64,000 nucleotides of DNA, taken from assembly GCA_024233085.1 (NCBI GenBank), contig JACKQC010000002.1, positions 496,001 through 560,000 on the forward strand, written 5' to 3'. Source of the DNA: Akkermansiaceae bacterium (lineage in GTDB: Bacteria; Verrucomicrobiota; Verrucomicrobiia; Verrucomicrobiales; DEV007). The notes below the pieces were generated by a model. The model worked only from the letters and a program-made list of their open reading frames with translations, did not search any database and was not told where the DNA came from. How positions within the stretch are numbered: the first letter of the stretch is position 1; each line of letters opens with the position of its first letter. Position numbers and translations under genes: made by a program. Positions 15,807 to 24,252 of the stretch are shown here, in pieces.

Positions 15807-17306
15807 ATGATCGCCCGAATTCCCCGTCTCCTCACCCTGACCGCGGCCGTCGGCGCCGCGCTCTTGATCGCCCAAACTCCGGCATCGGCGCAGGAAGCCT
15901 CCCCCGAGAAATCCCTGATCCGGGTGAACGCCACCCTGCAGAGCTACAACTTCGTCCGCCCGTGGGAAAAGGGAGCCCCAACGCCCCGCCGCGGCCTGGG
16001 CGCCCTTCTGGAAGGCAAGCGGGTGCTGGTAACGGCGGAACTGATCGTGAATTCCACCTATATCGAACTCGAGCACCCCTCCACCGGCGCCAAGACACCG
16101 GCGGAGATCGTGGCGCGCGATTACGAGGCCAATCTCGCCCTGCTCGCCCCCATCGATCCGAAGGCGACCGTGCTGGACGATCTGGTGCCGCTGAAGCTGA
16201 ACCTCGGCACGAAGGCCAAGGACAAACTCCAAGTCTGGCAGATCGAGGACAATGGCGACGCAGTCACGACCGACGTCGAAGTGCTGCGGGTGGCGGTGAA
16301 CCGCTACTTTCTCGATGGCACTGTGTTTCTCGTCTATCAGGTCGTCGGTTCCCTCCAGGCCCGCGCCAACAGCTTCACGCTGCCGGTGATCAAGGACGGC
16401 AAGCTCGCCGGCATGTTGCTGAGCTACAATTCCAAGGAACAGACCAGCCACATCCTGGCGGCCCCGATCATCGAGGCCTTTCTCAACGACGTTTCGGACG
16501 GCGAATACACCGGATTTCCGAACCTCGGCATCGCCATCGAGCAAACCCTCGACGAACAACTCCGCCGTTTCGCCGGCATCGAGGGCGTGGAGGGAGGGGT
16601 TTTCGTCCGCCAGGTCGGGCACGGCAGCTCGGCCGAGAAAGCGGGCCTGAAGGAGGGCGACGTGATTCTCGCCGTCAACGGAAACGCCATCGATTCCCGC
16701 GGCAACTACGTTCATCCCGACTACGGTAAGCTGAATTTCAGCCATCTCGTGCGCGGCGGCGCGAAGGTGGGCGACACCATCAAGGTCGATCTCGTGCGGG
16801 ACCGCAAGCCCATGAGCCTCGAGGTCAAACTGGAGCGCAAGAATCCCGAGGACCACCTCATCGCCCCCTATATGTTTGACCGGGGGCCGCGCTATCTCAT
16901 CACGGGAGGCATGATTTTCCAGGAACTCTCCACTCCCTATCTGGAAAGCTGGGGCGAAAACTGGGAGACCCGCGCCCCCTTCAAGCTCGTTCACGCCCAA
17001 GCGCTCCCGGAGAAATACGAGGAGGAGGGCCGCGACAAGCTCGTCTTCCTGAGCCAGGTGCTCCGAACCCCGAGCACCATCGGCTATGAGGACCTCGGCT
17101 TTATCGTCGTCAACCAGGTCAACGGGAAGAAGATCAACAACATCGCCGATCTCTCCGCCGCGCTGCGCCAACCCAACGGCCAGGGCCTTCACAAGATCGA
17201 ATTCGAGGGATACCCGAACGTCATCTACATCGACGACCGTGTTTCCCAGATCGTGAACCAGCAGTTGATTCAATACGGAATCAACCAGTTGGAGCGCCTG
17301 GACTGA
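15807..17306 (+). CDS. HtrA-like protein with degenerate protease domain (pseudoprotease) and PDZ domain
   Basis: The 499-aa exported protein (signal peptide ending PASAQ) is colinear with the protease encoded just upstream. The catalytic His is replaced by E78 (VTAELIV), the Asp by N109 (YEANLALL), and the Ser loop GNSGGP is changed to ANSFTLP around S189. A clear PDZ domain follows (GHGSSAEKAGLKEGDVILAVNG) and a second PDZ-like segment near residue 430. It is therefore probably a non-catalytic partner, chaperone or substrate adaptor of the upstream protease; that role is inference from loss of residues and adjacency. Confidence 0.8.
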   Translation: MIARIPRLLTLTAAVGAALLIAQTPASAQEASPEKSLIRVNATLQSYNFVRPWEKGAPTPRRGLGALLEGKRVLVTAELIVNSTYIELEHPSTGAKTPAEIVARDYEANLALLAPIDPKATVLDDLVPLKLNLGTKAKDKLQVWQIEDNGDAVTTDVEVLRVAVNRYFLDGTVFLVYQVVGSLQARANSFTLPVIKDGKLAGMLLSYNSKEQTSHILAAPIIEAFLNDVSDGEYTGFPNLGIAIEQTLDEQLRRFAGIEGVEGGVFVRQVGHGSSAEKAGLKEGDVILAVNGNAIDSRGNYVHPDYGKLNFSHLVRGGAKVGDTIKVDLVRDRKPMSLEVKLERKNPEDHLIAPYMFDRGPRYLITGGMIFQELSTPYLESWGENWETRAPFKLVHAQALPEKYEEEGRDKLVFLSQVLRTPSTIGYEDLGFIVVNQVNGKKINNIADLSAALRQPNGQGLHKIEFEGYPNVIYIDDRVSQIVNQQLIQYGINQLERLD

Positions 17307-17352
17307 CCGACGGCAACGCTTCGCCGCCCGATCGAACTTTCCGCGTGTCTTG

Positions 17353-18054
17353 ATGAGTCCCGCCGGTAACTGGACCGCGTCGGCGGGGGCGGTGTTCGAC
17401 CTCGACGGCGTGTTGATCGATTCGCACGACCAGCACGAGCGGAGCTGGTTCATGCTGGCCGAGGAGTTGGGCAAACCCCTGACGCGCGAGCGGTTCAAGG
17501 TCAGTTTCGGCATGCGGAACGAACGGGTGATTCCCGAGGTCTTCGGCTGGGCGGATGCGGATGATTGCGAACGCATCCAGGAGCTCGGAGACCGCAAGGA
17601 GCGGCTTTATCGCGAATTATTGAAAGAAACCGGGCTCGATCCGTTGCCGGGAGTATTGGACCTGCTTCGGCGGCTGGAGGACGCGGAAATCCCCCGCTCG
17701 CTCGGCTCCTCCACCTCGCGGGAGAACATCCGCGTTTGCCTCGAAGTCACGGATCTGGCGCGTTTTTTCGGCCCGCATGTCACCGGCGCCGAGGATGTGG
17801 CGCGGGGCAAGCCCGATCCGGAGGTGTTTCTCGCGGCCGCCGCGAAAATCGATCGCGAACCGGGCCGCTGCGTGGTTTTCGAGGACGCCCACGTAGGCAT
17901 TGAAGCCGGACGCGCGGCCGGGATGATGACGATCGCCGTCACGACGACGCATCCGGCCGACACATTTTCGGACTGCGACCGGATTGTGGCGTCGCTCGAG
18001 GAGATTGACCTCGCCTTCCTCGAGGACCTGCTGGGCGAGGCGGGTTCCTTGTGA
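17353..18054 (+). CDS. HAD-superfamily hydrolase, beta-phosphoglucomutase-like
   Basis: The 233-aa protein shows all HAD motifs: I FDLDGVLIDS near residue 14 with the nucleophilic Asp, II LGSSTS, III the Lys in GKPDPEVF, and IV VVFEDAHVGIEAG. The helical cap after motif I places it with the phosphoglucomutase/phosphatase-like subgroup. It probably hydrolyses or transfers phosphate on a small sugar phosphate; the substrate cannot be told. ATG 17353 is preferred over a TTG one codon earlier. It ends convergently with an SDR gene, 9 bp apart. Confidence 0.85.
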   Translation: MSPAGNWTASAGAVFDLDGVLIDSHDQHERSWFMLAEELGKPLTRERFKVSFGMRNERVIPEVFGWADADDCERIQELGDRKERLYRELLKETGLDPLPGVLDLLRRLEDAEIPRSLGSSTSRENIRVCLEVTDLARFFGPHVTGAEDVARGKPDPEVFLAAAAKIDREPGRCVVFEDAHVGIEAGRAAGMMTIAVTTTHPADTFSDCDRIVASLEEIDLAFLEDLLGEAGSL

Positions 18055-18063
18055 ATCAAGCCG

Positions 18064-18732
18064 TCAGGTCCAGCGGCGAAGACGGCTGTCGAGCTGGAAG
18101 ACCTGGCCCGACACCGCCGAAAGACTGTCCAGATGGAGGATGAAACGGGCCGTGTCCTCGGGTGTGTTGAATCTCCCCAGGACGTGACGCGCCCGGGCGG
18201 CCTCGACCACCGACGACGACAACTTCGCCGTCATCGGCGTTTCGAGAAAGCCGGGCAGCACGCAATTGACGCGCACGTTTCGTCCGCCGTACTCGGCCGC
18301 CAGCGACTGGGTGAGCCCGATCAGTCCCGCCTTGGCCGCCGCGTAGGCGGCCTGTCCCGGCGGCGGGTTCAGCGCTGAGAAGGAGCCGATGTTGACGATG
18401 TGCCCGCTTCGGCGAGGGGCCATTTTTGCCAAGGCTTCACGGGCACATCGGAACGCTCCCGTGAGGTTTGTCTCGACGACGCGATCCCAGTCCACCTCGG
18501 TCATCCGCGCCACCGGAGCGTCCGCGGTCATGCCGGCGGCGTTTATCAGGAGATCGATCCGCTCAAGGCCGTGGAAAAAGGCCGAAACCGACTCCGCTCG
18601 GGTCACGTCGAGTCCATCCCGGCCCGGAGCGAACACGGCGTAACCGGCTCGCTCCATTTCCGCCGCCACCGAGGCGGCCAGGGCGCCGTCGCCGCCCGTG
18701 ACAACCGCGATGGAGCCGGCCTCGGAAATCAC
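18064..18732 (-). CDS. Short-chain dehydrogenase/reductase (FabG-like)
   Basis: The 222-aa SDR has the NAD(P)-binding motif VTGGDGALAAS, the structural NAAG motif (LINAAGMT) and the catalytic Ser-Tyr-Lys as GSFSAL...YAAAKAG. It lacks much of the usual first beta-alpha region and is shorter than typical FabG (about 245 aa). The GTG at 18732 was chosen because AAGGAT lies about 8 bp upstream and any longer start would overlap the TPR gene. It starts 14 bp after that gene in the same direction. A 3-oxoacyl reduction is possible; the substrate is not determined. Confidence 0.82.
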   Translation of the reverse strand: MISEAGSIAVVTGGDGALAASVAAEMERAGYAVFAPGRDGLDVTRAESVSAFFHGLERIDLLINAAGMTADAPVARMTEVDWDRVVETNLTGAFRCAREALAKMAPRRSGHIVNIGSFSALNPPPGQAAYAAAKAGLIGLTQSLAAEYGGRNVRVNCVLPGFLETPMTAKLSSSVVEAARARHVLGRFNTPEDTARFILHLDSLSAVSGQVFQLDSRLRRWT

Positions 18733-18746
18733 GCCAGGAACGATCC

Positions 18747-19421
18747 TTACTTTTTCCGGAACGGATCGTTGCCGCCGGCCTGCGAAGCCGGAGGATCGAA
18801 GCCCCGCGCGGCGTTTTCGGCCGTCTGTGTCGGGGCCGCGGCGGTCACCGGCACCTGGCTGAGAGGTGTCCCCACGACGGCAAACTCCTCGTAGGAAAAC
18901 TTGGTGGCCGAGAGCTGGCCGACGTAACGAATGACCTCGGTCATCGGCACGTTGTTGAGCCGCAGTGTCACCAGGGTCTTCTGCCGGTCTTCCTCCGAAC
19001 CTTTGTAGATGAAATTGGCGATCACTTTGCCGCCCGACAACTCCTCGGATTTCTTGGTGAGATACTCGAACACCGAATGGAGGGGCGTGTCCTGAAATTC
19101 GACCGCGGGCACCTGGATCTGGCCCAGCTTGGCCTCGAGGGTTTCCTTGGGACCGCCGCCCTGTTTGATCGCCAGTTCGCATTTCGCGGCGTAGCTGCGG
19201 GCGGGCGCGTAGCGCGGGCTAGCCTTGATCACCGTCTGGAATTCGCTCAGGGCTTCCGCGTACTTGCCCGCTTCGTAGAGGGCGACACCGTTTTTGTAAA
19301 TGCTCTCGAGCGAACGTTTTTCCTGTCCTTGAACCGGGCCGAGGAATCCCGCGCCCGTCATCGCGAGCAGCAGCCCCGCGACCGCCGCCATCGTCGTCTT
19401 TCGATTTGCCATGCCTGTCAT
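18747..19421 (-). CDS. Exported TPR protein with secretin/STN-like domain
   Basis: The 224-aa protein begins with a signal peptide (MTGMANRKTTMAAVAG...). A TPR-like helical pair follows (YKNGVALYEAGKYAEALSEFQ). A second domain (VEFQDTPLHSVFEYLTKKSEEL ... LVTLRLNNVPMTEVIRYVG) has the pattern of STN/secretin short domains that precede outer-membrane channels. The start at 19421 is set by GGAGG 8 bp upstream. Such proteins are found with type II secretion or type IV pilus-like machines, but no secretin is nearby. Its role is therefore open. Confidence 0.68.
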   Translation of the reverse strand: MTGMANRKTTMAAVAGLLLAMTGAGFLGPVQGQEKRSLESIYKNGVALYEAGKYAEALSEFQTVIKASPRYAPARSYAAKCELAIKQGGGPKETLEAKLGQIQVPAVEFQDTPLHSVFEYLTKKSEELSGGKVIANFIYKGSEEDRQKTLVTLRLNNVPMTEVIRYVGQLSATKFSYEEFAVVGTPLSQVPVTAAAPTQTAENAARGFDPPASQAGGNDPFRKK

Positions 19422-19608
19422 TTCTTTCGCCTCCATTTCCGTGTCGATTGTTGATTCAGGGTTTTCTTATCGGCCACGCACCCGAGCGAGTGCCGACCCA
19501 CTTCGGAAGAATATCAAAACGACCCACGGGTGGCAATACCCTTGTCACGCAATCGCGCCAAGAAGAGGCGCCGGAAAAACTCCCCGCCGTTGGGAAGCCT
19601 GACGCGAC

Positions 19609-19926
19609 TCAGGAGTATTTGATCTTCTTGCCCGGCTCCGTCTCGTACAGCAACTCCATGGGCATCAAGGTGTTCGGTAGAATCTGATCGTGCTCGAACT
19701 TCACCCAGATCGGGTCTTCGCGGAAGATCCGGTATTTCTCCAGACTCTCGAAATCGATCGCCAGAAAAAAGGGATAACTCATCGATTCGTCGATGCGCCG
19801 GCCGGATCGGACGTTGTGGACCTCCTGAATTCGCAGGAGTTGGCTGCGGCTCGCGCGCGTCATTTCGTCGATGATCGCGTCATCGACGTGTTTCTGCAGT
19901 TTGTAGAGCGCGATGAAGTGGACCAT
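19609..19926 (-). CDS. Dabb (stress-responsive alpha/beta barrel) family protein
   Basis: This 105-aa protein begins MVHFIALYKLQ and has the Dabb-like pattern of an N-terminal strand with His, a helix, then SMSYPFFLAIDF and a C-terminal strand (ELLYETEP). Dabb proteins form dimeric alpha/beta barrels; most have no known reaction. It lies between nuoA and the TPR gene on the same strand, without a clear link to either. The 187 bp downstream, before the TPR start, hold no gene. Confidence 0.65.
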   Translation of the reverse strand: MVHFIALYKLQKHVDDAIIDEMTRASRSQLLRIQEVHNVRSGRRIDESMSYPFFLAIDFESLEKYRIFREDPIWVKFEHDQILPNTLMPMELLYETEPGKKIKYS

Positions 19927-19977
19927 GGGAGACGGGGGCGAAGGTCGGCGGGCCAGATCCGGCGAGATCCTGTCCTG

Positions 19978-20352
19978 TCAGCTCTTCCATTCGAGAGCGC
20001 CTTTCTTCAGGGCGTAGAAATACGCCACCGCGAGAATGGCCACGAAACCCGCCGCACCCCAGAAGACCGACCCGAGTCCATCGGCGATCTTTTCGCGGAA
20101 CACGACCGCCCACGGGTAGAGGAAAACGACCTCGATGTCGAAGAGCACAAAGAGCATCGCCACGAGGTAAAACTTCACGCTGAACCGCGCCTGGCCCTCG
20201 CCGACCGGATTCATCCCGCACTCGTAGGGGGAATCCTTCGTTCGGTTCCTCGGCGCCCGTTTGCCGAGCAGGACGCTGGCGACCAGCGTGGCGGCGGCGA
20301 ATCCCGAGGCGATGAGAACCTGGATGAGGACGGGAAGGTAATCCTGTGTCAT
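19978..20352 (-). CDS. nuoA: NADH-quinone oxidoreductase subunit A
   Basis: The 124-aa integral membrane protein is full length for NuoA, with three transmembrane helices. It carries the conserved loop segment YECGMNPVG, KFYLVAMLFVLFDIEVVFLYPWAV and a C-terminal tail EWKS. It is part of the membrane arm of complex I at the quinone-site interface. Unusually, nuoB is not next to it; the following genes are a Dabb protein and a TPR protein. A terminator-like hairpin with its T-run ends 8 bp before the ATG, leaving no visible Shine-Dalgarno sequence. Confidence 0.93.
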   Translation of the reverse strand: MTQDYLPVLIQVLIASGFAAATLVASVLLGKRAPRNRTKDSPYECGMNPVGEGQARFSVKFYLVAMLFVLFDIEVVFLYPWAVVFREKIADGLGSVFWGAAGFVAILAVAYFYALKKGALEWKS

Positions 20353-20360
20353 GGCTCAAA

Positions 20361-20404
20361 AAGAAAAGGTGTGCCGTCCCCCGGGTTTCGGGGGGCGACA
20401 CACC
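20361..20404 (-). terminator. Intrinsic-terminator-like hairpin just upstream of nuoA
   Basis: On the minus strand GGTGTGTCGCCCCCCG pairs with CGGGGGACGGCACACC around a short loop and is followed by TTTTCTTTTT. This is a good intrinsic terminator for the gene at 20492-20788. The T-run stops 8 bp before the nuoA ATG, so any nuoA transcript starting upstream must read through it. It could also act as an attenuator. Confidence 0.7.
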
Positions 20405-20491
20405 GGAATTTAGATGCGATCGCCGACTCGTCTAGACGATTCTGGCGAACCCATTGCGGACGGTTAACCTGCCTCCGGGGCCGTGCGCCAG

Positions 20492-20788
20492 TCAGGCTTT
20501 CGCCGGGTTGGGGCTGACCGCGTCCTGAATGTTTTCGAGGCCGCGATATTCTTTCCCGTTCTTCTCCACCAATCCGCGCGTGACGAGGTTTTGGAGTTTC
20601 TCGTAAGCCCGGAGACGGAGCATTTCTTCTCCGCCGCTCACCGCGTTCCGGGCCTTGAGGTTCTCGTAAACAACCTCGAAAAGCTCGTTGAATCCGAAGG
20701 TTTGTTTGTTTGACAGAACAGTAACCAGTTCGTCGGTCACATGATCGGGCACCCGTCTTGAGAATCGTGTTCTTCGTGTGGTGGACAT
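20492..20788 (-). CDS. Small conserved-type hypothetical protein, winged-helix-like
   Basis: The 98-aa basic protein begins MSTTRRTRFSRRVPDHV and then shows helix-rich sequence (FGFNELFEVVYENLKARN) and a segment with the feel of a winged helix (AYEKLQNLVTRGLVEKNGKEYRGLE). I do not recognise a named family. It might bind nucleic acid, but this rests only on predicted fold and charge. The terminator at 20361-20404 fits its 3' end. Upstream (20789-20902) has no gene. Confidence 0.55.
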   Translation of the reverse strand: MSTTRRTRFSRRVPDHVTDELVTVLSNKQTFGFNELFEVVYENLKARNAVSGGEEMLRLRAYEKLQNLVTRGLVEKNGKEYRGLENIQDAVSPNPAKA

Positions 20789-20902
20789 AGATCGCGGACT
20801 CTAGCATACGCCCGGCGGGTTGACCATCTTTTTCGTATTTGAGGCGCAAAAATGGACCCCTCTCATTTCCGATAATCGTGGCGATTCCAGATTTGGCGCG
20901 CT

Positions 20903-21553
20903 TCACCGCTCCAATTCGCCGATCACCCTGACCCCCGTTTCGTCCACCAGAAACACCTCCAACGTCACCGGATACCGCGCCTCCTCGAACTTCTCGACCA
21001 GCGCCGGGCCGTATCCCTCCAGCTTTCCCCCGTCCGCCGGAAACACGTAAAGCGTCGTCCGGTCCGGGACCGCCACCCTCAACCGTTTCCCGAGTTTCGC
21101 CTCGAAATACGGCAGCAACTTCCTGGAAAACAGAATGCTCGACAGAAACGGATCGTCCGAGAGCACCAGCGCGTAGTCGATCACCCCGCGCGCATCCCGG
21201 CGAAACTCCGGTTTCAGCGCCTCCACCAGCGAGTCGGCGTGGCGCAGGGCTTCCTCCTGGTAGGTCGCCCAGTCGTATTTCTGCGCCAGCCACTTTTCCT
21301 TCGAAAACAGCCGCACCCCGTACTCCCACTCGAACGCCGGGGCCAGCACGGCCTTTTTGGCGCCCTCGATCGGGGCGAAAACCTTGGGCAGATCGTTTCG
21401 CGTCGCGATCAGGAAGCCGGTTCGTTTGACCTCGTAGCCCAGGTCGGCCGCGGGTCCCTTTGCCGCGGCCGAATTCGTTGCCTCCCTGTCCTCGGCGCGG
21501 CCGATTCCCCCCGCCAACAGGCTCGCGAGAAAGACGAGCAGCCTCCGGTTCAT
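20903..21553 (-). CDS. Exported hypothetical protein, weakly DUF1444-like
   Basis: The 216-aa protein starts at MNRRLLVFLASLLAGG, a clean signal peptide ending near GRA. The mature part is mixed alpha/beta with RKLLPYFEAKLGKRLRVAVPD followed by TTLYVFP, which recalls the DUF1444 (YtpQ-like) pattern; this is a weak resemblance. A longer start at 21592 would spoil the signal peptide. It is divergent from ruvA. Function unknown. Confidence 0.6.
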   Translation of the reverse strand: MNRRLLVFLASLLAGGIGRAEDREATNSAAAKGPAADLGYEVKRTGFLIATRNDLPKVFAPIEGAKKAVLAPAFEWEYGVRLFSKEKWLAQKYDWATYQEEALRHADSLVEALKPEFRRDARGVIDYALVLSDDPFLSSILFSRKLLPYFEAKLGKRLRVAVPDRTTLYVFPADGGKLEGYGPALVEKFEEARYPVTLEVFLVDETGVRVIGELER

Positions 21554-21681
21554 CGAAACGGGATTCAAGCGGGGGAATCGGGAACGAGGCATGCGAAAGT
21601 TTGCGTTTGACCCGCCGGGCGGGCCATGAATCCTAACAGCTCCCGGCGGCTTCTCAATCCGTCTCCCGTCATCCCATCGTC

Positions 21682-22287
21682 ATGATCACCTTTCTGCGCG
21701 GCAAACTTGTCGAAAACTGGCCCAATCGACTCGTTATCGATGTCAATGGCGTCGGCTACGAGGTGCTCGTCCCCCTCGCCGGTTCCGACGCCTACGGTCG
21801 GGTCGGCTCGGAGGTGAAAATCCTCACCCACCTCCACATCCGCGAGCAGGAACATACCCTCTTCGGATTTCCCGGCGCCGACGAGCGCGATCTTTTTCGT
21901 CTTCTCATGGACCGCGTGTCCGGCGTCGGGCCGAAAGTCGCCATGGCCGTCCTCAGCGGCATGAGCGCCGGCGATTTCAAAGCCGCCGTCGTTTCCGGCG
22001 ATCTCGCCTCGCTCGCCTCGATCAAGGGCCTCGGACGCAAAACCGCCGAGCGCATCGTGCTCGAACTCAAAGACAAAGTCGGCGTCGCCGAGGCCTGGGA
22101 GGCGCAGACCCGCACCGGCGAACTCAGCCCCGAGGCGACCGCCCGCAACGACGCCCTGCTCGCCCTGATCTCCCTCGGCTACAAGCAGGCCGACGCCCAG
22201 AAAGCCATCGCCGCCGCCGCCAAGCAGGACCCCGCCCTCTCGCACACGGATGAAATCTTGCGCGGCGCCCTGCGTCTGATGCAGTGA
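21682..22287 (+). CDS. ruvA: Holliday junction branch-migration protein RuvA
   Basis: The 201-aa protein binds four-way DNA junctions as a tetramer and recruits the RuvB motor in recombinational repair. The N-terminal OB-fold begins MITFLRGKLVENWPNRLVIDVNGVGY. The two helix-hairpin-helix motifs are VSGVGPKVAMAVLSGM and IKGLGRKTAERIVLELK. The C-terminal domain III (NDALLALISLGYKQADAQKA) binds RuvB. ruvB and ruvC are not in the window. Its stop overlaps the possible GTG start of the next gene. Confidence 0.96.
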   Translation: MITFLRGKLVENWPNRLVIDVNGVGYEVLVPLAGSDAYGRVGSEVKILTHLHIREQEHTLFGFPGADERDLFRLLMDRVSGVGPKVAMAVLSGMSAGDFKAAVVSGDLASLASIKGLGRKTAERIVLELKDKVGVAEAWEAQTRTGELSPEATARNDALLALISLGYKQADAQKAIAAAAKQDPALSHTDEILRGALRLMQ

Positions 22288-23669
22288 CCGCGCGGACCGA
22301 GCCGCGCCGGCCTCGCTCCCCCCCGTTTTCGTCCGTTCCACCCGTGGCTTCCCCCGCAGCAAAAATCGCCGCCCTCCGCGACGCCCTGCCCGCGAGCGGC
22401 TTTTTCGCGGAAAAGGAATGGCTGCACTCCCCGGAGCCCTTTCCCCTCTCGCCCCGGACCTTTCGGGAACTGGAAGCCCTCGGCCCGCGCCTCCACCGCT
22501 TCCTGCGAGCGGCGAACACGATCCACCAGCGCAGCCTGAAAGGCACCCTGCCCCCGTGGATCGCCGCCGTGACCGACACCGGCAAACCCGAGGCGCTCCT
22601 CGAAATCGCCCGCGACACCCGCCAGATCGACGCCCTGCCCCGTGTCATCCGGCCGGACCTCGTCCTGACCGAAGACGGCTTCGCCCTCACCGAGATCGAC
22701 GCCGTCCCCGGCGGCATTGGGCTGACCGCCTGGCTGGGAAAGCTCCACGCCGGCCTCGCCGGCGACGACGCGGGCGTCATCGGGGGCGCCACCGGCATGC
22801 TCGACGGATTTGCCTCGATTTTCCCCGGAGACCGGCCCGTCGAGATCGCCGTCTCCGCCGAGTCCGCCGATTACCGGCCCGAGATGGAGTGGCTGGCCGG
22901 CGAACTGGGAAACCAGTGGAGCGTCGTCCCGGCCGAGACCGCGGCGCCCGGCGGCGCGAGCGTTTACCGCTTTTTCGAACTCTTCGACCTGCCCAACCTC
23001 CCCGGCGCTCCGGCGCTCGCCGAGGCCGCGCTGCGCGTGGAGATCGACCTGACGGCGCCCTTCAAACCCTTCCTCGAGGAAAAGTCGTGGCTGGCCCTGT
23101 TCTGGATGCGTCCTCTCCAGGAAATCTGGCGGCGCGAACTCCGCGACAGCCACTGGCGAAAGCTGCGCGAGATCATTCCCTACGGCTGGGTCGTCGATCC
23201 CGCCCCGCTGCCGCACCACGCGGTGCTTCCCCGCCTCGACCTGCAGAATTTCCGCGAGCTGGCCCATCTCAGCCAGACGGAGCGGAATCTCGTCCTGAAG
23301 ATCAGCGGATTTTCCGAACTCGGCTGGGGCAGCCGAAGCGTCCGGATCGGGTCCGATCTTTCCCAATCCGAATGGGCGGCCGCCGTGGAGCGCGCCCTCT
23401 CCGATTTTCCCGAGCATCCCCACATCCTGCAGGAATTTCACCCCGGCCGGCTGGTCGAGCACCCCTTCTGGAACGACGCGACCGACCGGCTCGAAATCCT
23501 CCGCGGCCGCGTGCGTCTGTGTCCCTACTACTTCGTTTCCGCCCGCGAACGGAACCGCGTGCGCCTCGGCGGCGTCCTGGCCACGGTCTGCCCCGCCGAC
23601 AAGAAGATCCTCCACGGCATGCGGGACGCGATTCTCGTTCCCTGCGCCGTGCGCGAGGACGGCTATTGA
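22284..23669 (+). CDS. Hypothetical protein, possibly ATP-grasp-like
   Basis: The frame gives 461 aa from a GTG overlapping the ruvA stop; a GTG at 22344 removes a low-complexity leader and may be the real start. The segment RPDLVLTEDGFALTEIDAVPGGIG, interrupted by no obvious known motif, is reminiscent of the metal/nucleotide-binding part of permuted ATP-grasp enzymes (D, then E-x-D/N). Further conserved-looking parts are LVLKISGFSELGWGSRSV and HILQEFHPGRLVEHP. No substrate can be proposed. Coupling to ruvA looks like operon packing rather than shared function. Confidence 0.68.
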   Translation: MTARTEPRRPRSPPFSSVPPVASPAAKIAALRDALPASGFFAEKEWLHSPEPFPLSPRTFRELEALGPRLHRFLRAANTIHQRSLKGTLPPWIAAVTDTGKPEALLEIARDTRQIDALPRVIRPDLVLTEDGFALTEIDAVPGGIGLTAWLGKLHAGLAGDDAGVIGGATGMLDGFASIFPGDRPVEIAVSAESADYRPEMEWLAGELGNQWSVVPAETAAPGGASVYRFFELFDLPNLPGAPALAEAALRVEIDLTAPFKPFLEEKSWLALFWMRPLQEIWRRELRDSHWRKLREIIPYGWVVDPAPLPHHAVLPRLDLQNFRELAHLSQTERNLVLKISGFSELGWGSRSVRIGSDLSQSEWAAAVERALSDFPEHPHILQEFHPGRLVEHPFWNDATDRLEILRGRVRLCPYYFVSARERNRVRLGGVLATVCPADKKILHGMRDAILVPCAVREDGY

Positions 23670-23689
23670 ACCCGGGCAACCCCGCGCCT

Positions 23690-23736
23690 CGACCCAACAG
23701 GGTTGGGTCGGTGAGTCAACCCTCTTGAGTCCGGCC
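23690..23736. repeat. REP-like inverted pair between convergent genes
   Basis: GACCCAACAGGGTTGGGTC (stem 7, loop CAGGG) is followed after GGTGA by GTCAACCCTCTTGAGTCCGG. The second copy supplies the stop codon and the last codons of the ion-channel gene. It may also terminate transcripts from both sides. Confidence 0.8.
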
Positions 23737-24153
23737 CCAGAACCGGCTCATTTCCAGAAAGGTGAACGACGCCGTCCAACTGATGCTCAACAGTCCCGTC
23801 AGCGACTCGATGCCCGTCACCAGCCGCAGCGGCCCCAGCGGCACGAGATCGCCCAGACCCAGCGAGGTGTAGGTTTCCGCCGAAAAATAGAGGAACACCG
23901 TGAAGGAGTCCTGAAACTGGCCGTCGAATCCCCCGAGCCCGAAGCGATCCCTCAACACAAAGTAGGCGAAGGCGAAAAGCGCGATCTGCGAGAAATGACT
24001 CACCAGCGTTCCCAACATCGCGGCCAGCACCCGGGCCCGGGCGGGGATGCGGCGCAGGCGCGGCAGCCACTGGTTCAGCCGCATCAACACCTCGTAGTGG
24101 ACGAAGACACTCGCCACGATCAGGAAAAAGCTCGCTGTGGCCGCCGGAAACAT
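23716..24153 (-). CDS. Small two-pore-type ion channel family protein
   Basis: The 145-aa integral membrane protein has about three to four hydrophobic helices and ends with a pore loop and last helix in Ion_trans_2 style. The selectivity-filter region is TYTSLGLGDLVP, where a potassium channel would have TVGYGD, so ion preference is uncertain. There is no cytoplasmic RCK or cyclic-nucleotide domain. The final residues (RTQEG) and the stop are encoded by the REP-like repeat. It is convergent with the preceding gene and divergent from rapA. Confidence 0.75.
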   Translation of the reverse strand: MFPAATASFFLIVASVFVHYEVLMRLNQWLPRLRRIPARARVLAAMLGTLVSHFSQIALFAFAYFVLRDRFGLGGFDGQFQDSFTVFLYFSAETYTSLGLGDLVPLGPLRLVTGIESLTGLLSISWTASFTFLEMSRFWGRTQEG

Positions 24154-24252
24154 CGTTTGAAAACTCCGCCCGCCAATGTCGCATCGGCGCTCGCCCTTTC
24201 AAGAATCGTGAGTATGGTGCCCGCCCGCGATTTCCTCCTCCCCACCGACTGC

